NCBI GenBank assembly: GCA_029858505.1
Contig: JAOUEW010000001.1
Span: 124,001 to 188,000, forward strand
Length of the DNA: 64,000 nucleotides
Source of the DNA: Deltaproteobacteria bacterium
GTDB lineage: Bacteria > SAR324 > JACQKK01
Reading direction: 5' to 3'
Within the stretch, counting starts at the first letter, position 1. The number at the start of each line of letters is the position of its first letter. A program made the translations under genes and the position numbers. The notes beneath the pieces were generated by a model. That model ran no database searches, was not told the origin of the DNA, and saw only the letters and a program-made list of their open reading frames with translations. Shown piece after piece: positions 54,383 to 62,346 of the stretch.

Positions 54383-56209
54383 ATGGCACCCAAAATCAAC
54401 GACGTGAACATCACCATCGCCACGGAAAACGGCACGGGCAGCGCCAGCGCCAACACCGTGTTGTTTCAATCCCTGTTCCGCATGGGTCTGCCCTGTTCGG
54501 GCAAGAACTACTTTCCCTCCAACATTCAGGGGCTGCCCACCTGGTATCAAATCCGGGTTTCGGCCCAGGGCTTTCTGTGCCGCCAAGACACCACCGATGT
54601 GATGGTGGCGTTTAACCCCGTCACCTTTCATCGGGACATGAACCGGGCGGCCCCCGGCGGCATTGTGGTGTACGACAGCGCGGCCCCCAACCCACCCTTC
54701 ACAGAAAAATCCCCCCGCCGCGAAGACATTTCCTGGTTGGACCTGCCCGCCACCGCCCTGGTGCGCGAGCAGGTGAAAATTCCCCAACTGCGGGCCAAGC
54801 TGGCCAACATGGTGTACGTGGGGGGGGCCGCGGCTTTGTTGGGCATTCCCGAAGAAGTGGTGGTGGCCGTGCTGCAAAATCATTTCGGCAAAAACAAAAC
54901 GGTGTTGGAGTCTAACCTGCAATGCGTGAAGCTGGGCTTCGACCACATGAACACCCAAGCCCTCCCGGCCGACCGGCCCCAGCTGCGGGCCATTCCCGGC
55001 GGAAACGAGGGGAAAATTCTCACCGATGGCAACGCCGCCGCCGCCTATGGGGCCATTTGGGGCGGGGCCAGCGTGGTGGCCTGGTATCCCATCACCCCCT
55101 CGTCTTCGGTGGTGGAAACCATGATGGCCGCCATTCCCGCCTGGCGCACCGACCCGGCGGGCAAAAACCACTTCGCCATTGTTCAGGCCGAAGACGAAAT
55201 CGCTTCCATCACCATGACCCTGGGGGCCGGGTGGGCTGGGGCCCGGGCCATGACCGCCACCAGCGGCCCCGGATTGTCTTTGATGCAAGAGGGCCTGGGG
55301 CTGGCCTATTTCACCGAATCGCCCTGCGTGGTGTTTAACGTGATGCGGGCCGGGCCCTCCACCGGGCTGCCCACCCGCACCCAGCAGAGCGATATTTCGT
55401 TGATGCACCAGGGCTCTCACGGCGATACCAAGCACCTGGTGCTGATTCCCCACGACAACCCCAGCATTTTTGAAATGGGCTGGCGGGCCTTTGACCTGGC
55501 CGATCGGTTTCAACAGCCCGTGTTCGTGATGATGGACCTGGACCAGGGCATGAACATATCCATCAGCGATCCCTTTCAGCCGCCAGACCAGCCCATGGAT
55601 TTTGGCAAGCGCCTGAGCGACCAAGACCTGGAAAACTTGACCCGGCAGGGCGGGGTGTTCCGCCGTTACGCCGCCACGGACCCGGACGGCATTGCCCCCC
55701 GCACCATCCCCGGCCAAACCCATCCGGGTTCGGCCTATTTCACCCGGGGCACCGGCCACGACGAAGCCGCCAAGTACAGCGAAGACGCCCTGGTGTACGA
55801 GGCCCTGCTGGACCGCCTGCGGAAAAAATACGAACACGCCAGGGGCGTGCTGCCCCAACCGGTGGAAACCCCGGCCCAGGGCGGGGCGGCCCAGGCGGGC
55901 ATCATCTCCTTTGGCTCCTCGGCCGAACCGGTGCGGGAGGCCCGCCACCTGCTGGCCGCCCAGGGCATGCCCACCAGCCATCTGCTGCTGCGGGCCCTGC
56001 CGTTGTCCCTCCTGGTGGAAGACTTCATCGCCCGCCACCCGGTGGTGTTCGTGGTGGAACAAAACCGAGACGGCCAGATGACCCAGATCATCCGCGATGA
56101 CTTTCCCCAGTTGGCCCCCAAAGTAAAAAGCGTGCGGGTGTACAACGGCATGCCCATCACCGCGGGAGAGATCATTCGCAGACTGAAGAAAGAAGGAGGC
56201 ATGGGATGA
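54383..56209 (+). CDS. korA: 2-oxoacid:ferredoxin oxidoreductase, fused gamma-alpha subunit
   Basis: This 608-residue subunit oxidises, or in reverse carboxylates, a 2-oxoacid such as 2-oxoglutarate with ferredoxin. The gamma domain (residues about 8-185) comes first (ENGTGSASANTVLFQSLFRM). The alpha domain follows, with AAYGAIWGGASVVAWYPITP and TATSGPGLSLMQEGLG. The C-terminal segment is SFGSSAEPVREARHLL. The ATG at 54383 starts the conserved part. The stop overlaps the mntA start. The korB subunit lies 700 bases downstream, separated by a toxin-antitoxin module. Confidence 0.93.
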   Translation: MAPKINDVNITIATENGTGSASANTVLFQSLFRMGLPCSGKNYFPSNIQGLPTWYQIRVSAQGFLCRQDTTDVMVAFNPVTFHRDMNRAAPGGIVVYDSAAPNPPFTEKSPRREDISWLDLPATALVREQVKIPQLRAKLANMVYVGGAAALLGIPEEVVVAVLQNHFGKNKTVLESNLQCVKLGFDHMNTQALPADRPQLRAIPGGNEGKILTDGNAAAAYGAIWGGASVVAWYPITPSSSVVETMMAAIPAWRTDPAGKNHFAIVQAEDEIASITMTLGAGWAGARAMTATSGPGLSLMQEGLGLAYFTESPCVVFNVMRAGPSTGLPTRTQQSDISLMHQGSHGDTKHLVLIPHDNPSIFEMGWRAFDLADRFQQPVFVMMDLDQGMNISISDPFQPPDQPMDFGKRLSDQDLENLTRQGGVFRRYAATDPDGIAPRTIPGQTHPGSAYFTRGTGHDEAAKYSEDALVYEALLDRLRKKYEHARGVLPQPVETPAQGGAAQAGIISFGSSAEPVREARHLLAAQGMPTSHLLLRALPLSLLVEDFIARHPVVFVVEQNRDGQMTQIIRDDFPQLAPKVKSVRVYNGMPITAGEIIRRLKKEGGMG

Positions 56210-56211
56210 GC
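56183..56211 (+). repeat. 29-bp direct repeat, left copy, korA 3' end
   Basis: The segment ctgaa, four variable bases and gaaggaggcatgggatgagc recurs at 56895-56923, with 25 of 29 bases identical. It covers the last korA codons (LKxEGGMG), stop, and the ribosome binding site used by the following gene. Confidence 0.9.
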
Positions 56212-56517
56212 CCAAACCCCCAACGCAAACCAACGTTGGAATTCCTCCGAGAACGGAAGGCCGACATTTTGGCCTTGGCCCGCGCCCACGGCGTTCAAAA
56301 CTTGCGGGTGTTCGGTTCGATTGTTCGGGGTGAGGAACAAGAGAGCAGTGATGTGGATTTTCTGGTGGACGTTGAGCCGGGGCGCTCCATGCTGGACATG
56401 GTGGCTTTTTGGCAGGACGTACAGGAACTTCTTCAGCAAAAAGTAGATGTGGTGAGCGAACCGGCCCTGCATTGGTACATCCGCGATCGGGTTCTTTCAG
56501 AGGCTGTACAATTATGA
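56206..56517 (+). CDS. mntA: MNT-type minimal nucleotidyltransferase antitoxin
   Basis: This 103-residue nucleotidyltransferase has the GS-x(10)-D-x-D motif (G37-S38, D49, D51), in FGSIVRGEEQESSDVDFLV, with the third acidic residue in VDVVSE. In MNT/HEPN toxin-antitoxin pairs it AMPylates and silences the HEPN toxin. The start overlaps the korA stop by ATGA and uses a GGAGG inside korA. The hepT start overlaps its stop. Confidence 0.94.
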   Translation: MSPNPQRKPTLEFLRERKADILALARAHGVQNLRVFGSIVRGEEQESSDVDFLVDVEPGRSMLDMVAFWQDVQELLQQKVDVVSEPALHWYIRDRVLSEAVQL

Positions 56518-56834
56518 AAGACGATCAATTCTATCTCATCCATATTCGGGAGTGCCTGGAGTGGATTGAAAAATTTACAAGTGAGGGAAAGAAAGGTTTT
56601 CTCTCCGACAAAAAAACTCAGGATGCCGGTTTGCGAAATATCGAAGTGATTGGAGAAGCCGTGAAACATCTCTCCTCGGAGTATCGGAACGCCCATGCGG
56701 GAATTCCGTGGAAACAAATGGCCGGAATGAGGGATAAATTGATTCATGAATATTTTGGCGTCAACCTTGATTTGGTTTGGGAAGTGGTTGAAAAAGAAAT
56801 CCCAAAATTAAAGAAAGAGTTGTTCGCTCCATAA
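56514..56834 (+). CDS. hepT: HEPN-type ribonuclease toxin
   Basis: This 106-residue HEPN toxin has the R-phi-xxxH RNase motif as RDKLIH (residues 73-78), followed by Tyr80, the tyrosine that MNT partners modify in related systems (RxxxxHxY). The helical bundle begins LIHIRECLEWIEKF. It is coupled to mntA. Its first half is AT-rich (23 of 60 G/C at 56521-56580) compared with the korAB genes, which fits an insertion. Confidence 0.93.
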   Translation: MKDDQFYLIHIRECLEWIEKFTSEGKKGFLSDKKTQDAGLRNIEVIGEAVKHLSSEYRNAHAGIPWKQMAGMRDKLIHEYFGVNLDLVWEVVEKEIPKLKKELFAP

Positions 56835-56894
56835 AGTAATCCGGTGGTAAAACAGACGGTGATGACTATTGAAGACAATCCAAAATACCCAAGG

Positions 56895-56923
56895 CTGAAA
56901 CCGGAAGGAGGCATGGGATGAGC
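56895..56923 (+). repeat. 29-bp direct repeat, right copy, korA-like tail before korB
   Basis: This second copy translates to RLKPEGGMG and a stop in the frame equivalent to korA, although no korA gene precedes it. It carries the GGAGG and ATGAG that start korB. Confidence 0.9.
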
Positions 56924-57940
56924 GATGAAAAGAACAACCTGGGGCTGACGCTGAGGGAATATCAGGGGGCGGAGTCTACCCTGTGCAAGGGGTGCGGTCA
57001 CGACGCCATCACCGCCAGCATTGTGGCGGCCTGCCACCAGGGGGGCTTGGACCCCCGGCAGGTGGTGAAACTCTCCGGCATTGGGTGTTCTTCCAAGACC
57101 ACCAATTACTTCATGAACAACTCCTTTGGGTTTAACTCTACCCATGGCCGCATGGCGCCCCTGGCCACCGGGGTGATGATGGCCAACCGCCACCTGCTGG
57201 CCATTGGGGTGTCGGGCGACGGCGACACGGCGTCCATTGGTTTGGGGAATTTCGCCCACATGATCCGCCGCAACCTGAACATTGCCTACCTGGTGGAAAA
57301 CAACGGGGTGTATGGGCTAACCAAGGGCCAGTTCTCGGCCACCGCCGACCCCGGCACCCGCAACAAAAAGGGCGATGCCAACCCCTGGCCCGCGGTAGAC
57401 ATTCCCTCTCTGGCCATTGCCATGGGGGCCACCTTCGTGGCCCGCTCGTTCTCTGGCGACCGCAAGCAGTTGGCGCCCCTCATCATGGCGGCCATCCGCC
57501 ACCGGGGCACGGCCATTTTGGATATCCTTTCTCCCTGTGTCACCTTCAACAACCACGAAGGCTCCACCAAAAGCCTGCGGTCCATTCGGGAACACATGGA
57601 CCCCCTGAACACGGTGGATTTCGTTCCGGCGTTTCAGCCCATTTTGGCCGATCTGCCGGAAGGCCAAGACACCCGGGTGCGGCTGCACGATGGGTCGTGG
57701 GTAACCCTGCACAAGTTGAAAGACCACAACCCGGCGGACCGCATACACTCCCTGATGCTGTTGGAAAAAGCCGGGCGGGAGAAAAAGTTCCTGACCGGGC
57801 TGATTTACATCGACGAGTCCAGCCGCCCCTTCACCGAGGTGGAGGAGTTGTCGGACACCCCCCTCAACATGCTTACCGAAAAAGACCTGCGCCCCCCGGC
57901 CGAAGAGCTGGCCCGGTTGAACCGGCGGCTGATGGGCTAA
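56918..57940 (+). CDS. korB: 2-oxoacid:ferredoxin oxidoreductase, beta subunit
   Basis: This 340-residue beta subunit binds thiamine diphosphate: LCKGCGHDA, then GDGDTASIGLGNFAHMIRRN and ENNGVYGLTKGQFSAT, the ThDP/magnesium motif. No ferredoxin domain is fused, so electrons pass to separate ferredoxin. The last part (residues 260-340) is the usual C-terminal extension of KorB. Its ribosome binding site is inside the right copy of the repeat. Confidence 0.95.
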   Translation: MSDEKNNLGLTLREYQGAESTLCKGCGHDAITASIVAACHQGGLDPRQVVKLSGIGCSSKTTNYFMNNSFGFNSTHGRMAPLATGVMMANRHLLAIGVSGDGDTASIGLGNFAHMIRRNLNIAYLVENNGVYGLTKGQFSATADPGTRNKKGDANPWPAVDIPSLAIAMGATFVARSFSGDRKQLAPLIMAAIRHRGTAILDILSPCVTFNNHEGSTKSLRSIREHMDPLNTVDFVPAFQPILADLPEGQDTRVRLHDGSWVTLHKLKDHNPADRIHSLMLLEKAGREKKFLTGLIYIDESSRPFTEVEELSDTPLNMLTEKDLRPPAEELARLNRRLMG

Positions 57941-57942
57941 GC

Positions 57943-57963
57943 CTTGTGGCTCCCCGCCACAAG
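57943..57963 (+). other. Perfect hairpin directly after korB
   Basis: CTTGTGGC (57943-57950) pairs with GCCACAAG (57956-57963) around a tcccc loop, 2 bases after the korB stop and 7 bases before the next start. Without a T-run it is more likely an mRNA-stability or attenuation element than a terminator. Confidence 0.45.
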
Positions 57964-57970
57964 ACGTAAA

Positions 57971-58273
57971 ATGGTTTCCATGAATCGTGAACTCATTCTG
58001 CTGTTCATCAAGGCCTTGTTTTCTCTGGGCGCCCTGGGGGCCTTGGTGTGGGTGGTGTTCCGCCCCATGTGGAAGGCCCTGAACACCCACCCCAACGTGC
58101 TGCTTCCCGAAAACGACTACGGGCAGGCCATGCTGCAGGGGGAAGAGCTGGAGATTCCCAAGGGCATGGGCAGCACGGGTAAGCCGGACCGGCAGGCCAT
58201 GATTGAAGCCGCCCGCAACGACCCCCTGCGCACGGCCAATTATGTCTCCTCTCTGTTGCGAGAAAAAAAATAA
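57971..58273 (+). CDS. Small one-helix membrane protein
   Basis: This 100-residue protein has one transmembrane helix (ELILLFIKALFSLGALGALVWVVF) and a cytoplasmic tail. The tail ends ARNDPLRTANYVSSLLREKK, which loosely resembles the FliG-binding end of the flagellar MS-ring protein FliF. There is no other FliF domain. An ATG at 57980 could be the true start. It is probably cotranscribed with korB. The function is unknown. Confidence 0.6.
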   Translation: MVSMNRELILLFIKALFSLGALGALVWVVFRPMWKALNTHPNVLLPENDYGQAMLQGEELEIPKGMGSTGKPDRQAMIEAARNDPLRTANYVSSLLREKK

Positions 58274-58274
58274 A

Positions 58275-58420
58275 GGGGTGTGGTTGGCGATTCGATTCAT
58301 CCGTTAAAACACCCCTCCCTGGCGGCTTAAGCCGAAGAGTGGAGATACCATCAGTCCGGTTCGTGAAACCGAAAGGAAGAAAACACGTCATCCATCGGCT
58401 TCGAGAGATAAGAAACAGGA
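58275..58420. repeat. Intergenic repeat, family A, degenerate
   Basis: Fragments in this interval include cattcgattcatccgtt-like, aacacccctccctggcggct and a late atcggcttcgag. Hairpin 2 is reduced to cggct-taagccg. This is a decayed copy upstream of mutM. Confidence 0.5.
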
Positions 58421-58435
58421 GGGAACTGACCATTC

Positions 58436-59272
58436 ATGCCCGAACTGCCGGAAGTGGAAACCATCGCCCGGGAACTGCGGGAGCGCGTGACCGGGGGCAC
58501 CATCCGCCAAGTGGGGGTGAATCGGGCCACCCCCCTGCGAAATACCACCGCCGCGGGGTTTCAGCGGTTCTTGGCGGGCAAGACCCTCACCGCGGTGGAA
58601 CGGCAAGGAAAGTATCTGCTGTTCCGGCTGGAACCTGGGGGCCTGTTGCTTGCCCACCTGCGCATGACGGGCAAGTTTGTGTGGGAGGACCCGAGCGCCA
58701 CCGGCACCAACCACCCCCACACCCGGGTGTGGATGGAACTGGGCTGGGAGGTTGAGCGGCGCTGGGGCCGCCTGCTGTACCAAGACACCCGCTGCCTGGG
58801 CACCCTGGAAACCGCCCAGACACAAGACGATCTGCCCGCCCTGGCCCGGCTGGGGCCGGACCCGCTCTCTGGGGCCTTTACCCCAGACTGGCTGGCCAGC
58901 CAAGCCCGGCGGGCCACGCCCCTTAAGCCCTGGCTGATGAACCAACGGGTGGCGCCGGGCATGGGCAACATCTACGCCTCCGAGGTTTGCCACCGGGCCG
59001 GGCTTTCTCCCCAGCGGCCCGTGAACGGGCTGGCCCCCAAGGAGATCACCCGGCTGCACCAACAGGTGCGGCAGGTGTTGGGAGAGGCCCTGGCCCACAA
59101 CGGCACCACCGTGTCCGACTATCGGCGGGTGGATGACAAAACCGGGGGGTTTCAGCAGTTCCTGCGGGTGTATGGCAAAACGGGGCAGCCCTGCCCGGCT
59201 TGCCGCACCCCCATTCAACGCATCCTTCAACAGCAACGGAGCACGTTTTTATGCCCAGTCTGTCAAACCTGA
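58436..59272 (+). CDS. mutM: Formamidopyrimidine-DNA glycosylase
   Basis: MutM removes oxidised purines such as 8-oxoguanine. The catalytic N-terminus PELPEVET is exact. The mid-region carries the conserved MNQRVAPGMGNIYASEVCHRAG helix-two-turn-helix, and the zinc finger is CPAC...CPVC at the C-terminus. Length 278 residues. It overlaps the following dacB start by 22 bases. Confidence 0.96.
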   Translation: MPELPEVETIARELRERVTGGTIRQVGVNRATPLRNTTAAGFQRFLAGKTLTAVERQGKYLLFRLEPGGLLLAHLRMTGKFVWEDPSATGTNHPHTRVWMELGWEVERRWGRLLYQDTRCLGTLETAQTQDDLPALARLGPDPLSGAFTPDWLASQARRATPLKPWLMNQRVAPGMGNIYASEVCHRAGLSPQRPVNGLAPKEITRLHQQVRQVLGEALAHNGTTVSDYRRVDDKTGGFQQFLRVYGKTGQPCPACRTPIQRILQQQRSTFLCPVCQT

Positions 59273-60606
59273 TTCGCCGGGGTGCCCGGCCTGTTACGCG
59301 GTCTGCTCTTCGTTCTCTGGGAACCCAAAGATGGGTCGTCCTTATCCTGGGGGCCGTCACCCTGGGGGCCGTTACCTTGGTGGGTTTGGCCGGGGTTGGC
59401 CTGGCAAAAAATCCGGCGACCGACCAAAACCCCGGCCCCCCGGCGGGGTTGGCCCCGGACCTGCGGGCCATGGTGAAAAACGGGGGCGTGGCGGTGGGGC
59501 TGGACGGGCAGACCGAATGGAGCTACCACGATGGCACCTACATTCCCGCCTCTATTTTGAAACTGGCCACCGCCCAAACGGCCCTGACCCGGCTGGGGGA
59601 TGACTTCCGGTTTTCCACCCGGTTCTATCTAGACGCCGACCGCAACCTATACATCAAAGGCTTCGGTGATCCCGTCCTCATCTCGGAGGAATGGGCGCTG
59701 ATCGCGGAAGAATTGAAGAGCCGGGGGATGTTCGATCAACCCCTGAAGGAAGTGCGGGTGGACGACTCCGCTTTTGAGCGGGACATTCTGGTGGACGGCG
59801 CCAGCGAATCGTTGAATCCCTACGATGCCCGGCTGGGGGCCCTGGTGTCGAACTTCAACTCCATCATGGTGGAGTTGGACCGCAAGGGGAACGTGCGCTC
59901 TCTGGAACCCCAGACCCCCCTCACCCCCACCGCCCAGCGGCTGGCCCACCGCATGAAGCCGGGGCGCGACCGCATCAGCCTGTCGGCGGAATACAACGAC
60001 GGGTTGTTCTACTCTGGCGAGTTGGCCCAGGCTATTTTTGCCCGCTATGGGGCCAAGTTCACTGGCGGGGTGGCCCTGGCCAAGGTGCCCCCCAACCTGA
60101 AAGAATTTCTGCATCACCGTTCCAGCCACACTCTGGCCGACGCGGTTCGTATCATGCTGCGCTATTCCAACAACTACGTGGCCAACCAGATTGTGCTGGT
60201 GATGGCCCTGGAGGCCAAGGGCGAACCGGCTCACCTGGAAGACGGCGTGGCCCTGATTCGGGAGCACCTGAAAACCAGACTGAACCTGGGCCCCGACCAA
60301 GTGCGGCTGGTGGAGGGATCGGGATTGTCTCGGAAGAACCAGGTGACCTTGGGGGCCATGCTCACCATTGCCGACGGCTTTTACCCCTGGGAGCACCTGA
60401 TGACCCCCCGCGGCCAGGGGGACCTGATGGCCCCGGCCAAAACCGGCACCCTCACCGGGGTGTATACCCTGGCGGGTTTCCTCCCGGCCCCCCAGGGCCG
60501 CCGCCGCCCGTTTGTCATTTTGCTCAACCAAAACCAAAACACCCGAGACAAGCTCTTTCTGAAGATGCTCCAGTATTACCAGCAGCATTCTCAGGCCATG
60601 AATTAA
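59251..60606 (+). CDS. dacB: D-alanyl-D-alanine carboxypeptidase, DacB/PBP4-type
   Basis: This 451-residue periplasmic penicillin-binding protein of the S13 family has a signal anchor (RWVVLILGAVTLGAVTLVGLAGVGLA). The catalytic triad of motifs is SxxK in PASILKLATAQ, SxN in RYSNNYVANQI and KTG in APAKTGTLTG. The length is normal. It is coupled to mutM by overlap, an unusual neighbour. Confidence 0.92.
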   Translation: MPSLSNLIRRGARPVTRSALRSLGTQRWVVLILGAVTLGAVTLVGLAGVGLAKNPATDQNPGPPAGLAPDLRAMVKNGGVAVGLDGQTEWSYHDGTYIPASILKLATAQTALTRLGDDFRFSTRFYLDADRNLYIKGFGDPVLISEEWALIAEELKSRGMFDQPLKEVRVDDSAFERDILVDGASESLNPYDARLGALVSNFNSIMVELDRKGNVRSLEPQTPLTPTAQRLAHRMKPGRDRISLSAEYNDGLFYSGELAQAIFARYGAKFTGGVALAKVPPNLKEFLHHRSSHTLADAVRIMLRYSNNYVANQIVLVMALEAKGEPAHLEDGVALIREHLKTRLNLGPDQVRLVEGSGLSRKNQVTLGAMLTIADGFYPWEHLMTPRGQGDLMAPAKTGTLTGVYTLAGFLPAPQGRRRPFVILLNQNQNTRDKLFLKMLQYYQQHSQAMN

Positions 60607-60680
60607 TTTAGATCACTTTATGTTGAAGCCATCAGGCTTGGCACCAGTCCATTGGGGAATGGTGCTTAGCCATTCGATTT

Positions 60681-60745
60681 CACCGTTTCCGGTCACCGTT
60701 TCCGGTCACCGTTTCCGGTCACCGTTTCCGGTCACCGTTTCCGGT
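60681..60745. repeat. Five perfect tandem copies of a 13-bp unit
   Basis: The unit caccgtttccggt is repeated five times without a mismatch. It lies 75 bases after dacB. As a 13-bp period is not a multiple of three, coding is unlikely. It is probably slippage-prone and variable between strains. Confidence 0.95.
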
Positions 60746-60755
60746 AAGATGTCTG

Positions 60756-60840
60756 GAGGCTTTCGTATTCGCTGTTTTTCCCATCCCCCGGCCCTCCCAT
60801 TGCCCTGAAAAGGGGGAATGGGGGGTGAAGCCCCCCAACT
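60756..60840. repeat. Partial copy of repeat family B
   Basis: The shared block tttcccatccccc and the following gggggaatggggggtgaagc match the internal part of the element at 36034-36149. Its terminal inverted repeats are decayed (cgtattcgctg). With the tandem repeat, this fills the 328-base gap before the glutaredoxin gene. Confidence 0.55.
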
Positions 60841-60934
60841 TAAGAAACATTCTACTTTGCCTTGCTATTTTTGCCCCTTGCGTTACAATAGTTTGTCCCG
60901 AAATAAACCAGCCCTTTTTCAACGGATATTGATC

Positions 60935-61318
60935 ATGGCCGATTTTAAGAGCGTGTTTAAAGTGGTGGGCGATTCCGATGCTCCGGCGGCCCCCCAAGGC
61001 GGCGACATCATGGAGCGCATCCGCCAGGAAGTGACCGGCAACAAGGTGATGTTGTACATGAAGGGCGACCGCCACTTCCCCCAGTGTGGGTTTTCCGCCG
61101 CGGTGGTGGAGGTACTGGAAGACTTGGGCTGCCCCTACGAAACCCGCGATATTCTGGCCGACCCTGAACTGCGGGGTGCCATCAAGGTGTTCACCAACTG
61201 GCCCACCCTTCCCCAACTGTACGTGGGGGGAAAATTCGTGGGCGGCTGCGATATCGTGTTGGAAATGCACCGGGCCGGGGAACTGAAGCCCCTGGTGGAG
61301 CAAGCCCTCGCTGGCTAA
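60935..61318 (+). CDS. grxD: Monothiol glutaredoxin, Grx4-type
   Basis: This 127-residue protein has the CGFS monothiol site at C51, after MKGDRHFPQ, and conserved TLPQLYVGGKFVGGCDIV. CGFS glutaredoxins bind and transfer [2Fe-2S] clusters with BolA partners. A 20-residue N-terminal extension precedes the domain. ATG at 60935 is the clear start. Confidence 0.95.
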   Translation: MADFKSVFKVVGDSDAPAAPQGGDIMERIRQEVTGNKVMLYMKGDRHFPQCGFSAAVVEVLEDLGCPYETRDILADPELRGAIKVFTNWPTLPQLYVGGKFVGGCDIVLEMHRAGELKPLVEQALAG

Positions 61319-61473
61319 AAGCCGGGCTCAGTGCCCCAGCGGGTAATGCCAAGAGGGTTTTTCCGAGACCCGTAAGCGGGGTTTCTGCCGGGGAAAAAGA
61401 GATTTTTGAATCACCGTTTTTGCCTTCGGTGATGAGGGGCCAAAGGCCTTCAGAATTTTTTTCCACATCGAAT

Positions 61474-61527
61474 CCATGGGGCCGGACCTCTCCCAATCTC
61501 AGTCCGGCCCCGTGGATTTTTGTTTTT
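61474..61527 (+). terminator. Rho-independent terminator after the glutaredoxin gene
   Basis: A 14-bp stem with one G-T pair (ccatggggccggac at 61474-61487 with gtccggccccgtgg at 61502-61515), a 14-base loop and a T-rich tail (atttttgtttttt) lie about 150 bases after the stop. Confidence 0.85.
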
Positions 61528-61550
61528 TCAGGCGGGTGAGTTCATGGAGA

Positions 61551-62135
61551 TTAGAAGATCACCCCTAGGCTGATGGCTGAGCCGTTGTAACGAATGTTTC
61601 CGGCGGCGGTGGGGCTGGCGGCATCGGGCAGAATGTGGGCGTTGCCGGATTGAAAGATCACCGCCAGTTCCACGTGGGAGAAGTGGAGCCCGAGGATGGT
61701 ACGTTGGATCAAATCGACTTCACTTTTGTCCTTATCGGACAGCCCGGCGATGGTGCTGCTGTGGTAGTGACTCTGGCTGACGGCGTGGGTTTCTGAAATA
61801 TAGAAGTACTCTCCAAACTTTTTGCTGATCTGAATTCCCCCGTACTCCCCAGACCTCACCAGTTGATTGCCCGTGGGCGAGGGGTCAGAGGTTTCTCGGA
61901 TGTAGCCCAAGACGCCATCGACCACAAAGAATTCTTTATCCGAGTGTTCCCCAACTCCCAGATCCAATTCATACCCAAATCCCTGCATGTTCAGGGTTTC
62001 GTTGACCGTAGAGGTGACGACTTTGGCTTTGCCGTTGGTTTGGTAAAATCGGCCATACACAGTGGGCATTTTTTGGGCAAACCCCGCGCTGGGCAGGGCC
62101 GCGGCCAACAGCAGCAACAGGAAAATTTTTTTCAT
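61551..62135 (-). CDS. Hypothetical exported protein, likely outer-membrane barrel
   Basis: This 194-residue protein has a textbook signal peptide (MKKIFLLLLLAAALPSAGFA). The mature part alternates polar and non-polar residues and ends in phenylalanine (SAISLGVIF), typical of a small barrel. The phrase MPTVYGRFYQTNGKAKVV at the mature N-terminus resembles porin first strands. No family is assigned. The first ATG (62147) could also serve; I chose the second, which begins the signal peptide. Confidence 0.75.
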   Translation of the reverse strand: MKKIFLLLLLAAALPSAGFAQKMPTVYGRFYQTNGKAKVVTSTVNETLNMQGFGYELDLGVGEHSDKEFFVVDGVLGYIRETSDPSPTGNQLVRSGEYGGIQISKKFGEYFYISETHAVSQSHYHSSTIAGLSDKDKSEVDLIQRTILGLHFSHVELAVIFQSGNAHILPDAASPTAAGNIRYNGSAISLGVIF

Positions 62136-62346
62136 CGAAAACCCCATAAAAAGTAGGTGGAATTTACCCGTAGAACTCCCTGCCAGATGTTATTATTTAA
62201 TCATCTGAATAATATTTAAGCAAGATTTCGGCCAATGCCCCACCAACCCCATCAGACAAAAGGGAAGGTAAAACAGGTAAGTAAAGCAATATATGAGGAA
62301 GAGAAGTAAGATGGAGGGCGGACGCTGTTCTGTCCCAGGGCTGGCT

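Noticed and set aside
54314-56233. A 639-codon frame opposite korA
   Set aside because: It is antisense to an unmistakable korA and has the His/Gln/Gly-rich composition of shadow frames.
60681-60745. Possible CRISPR array
   Set aside because: The 13-bp units are contiguous with no spacers and no cas genes are present.
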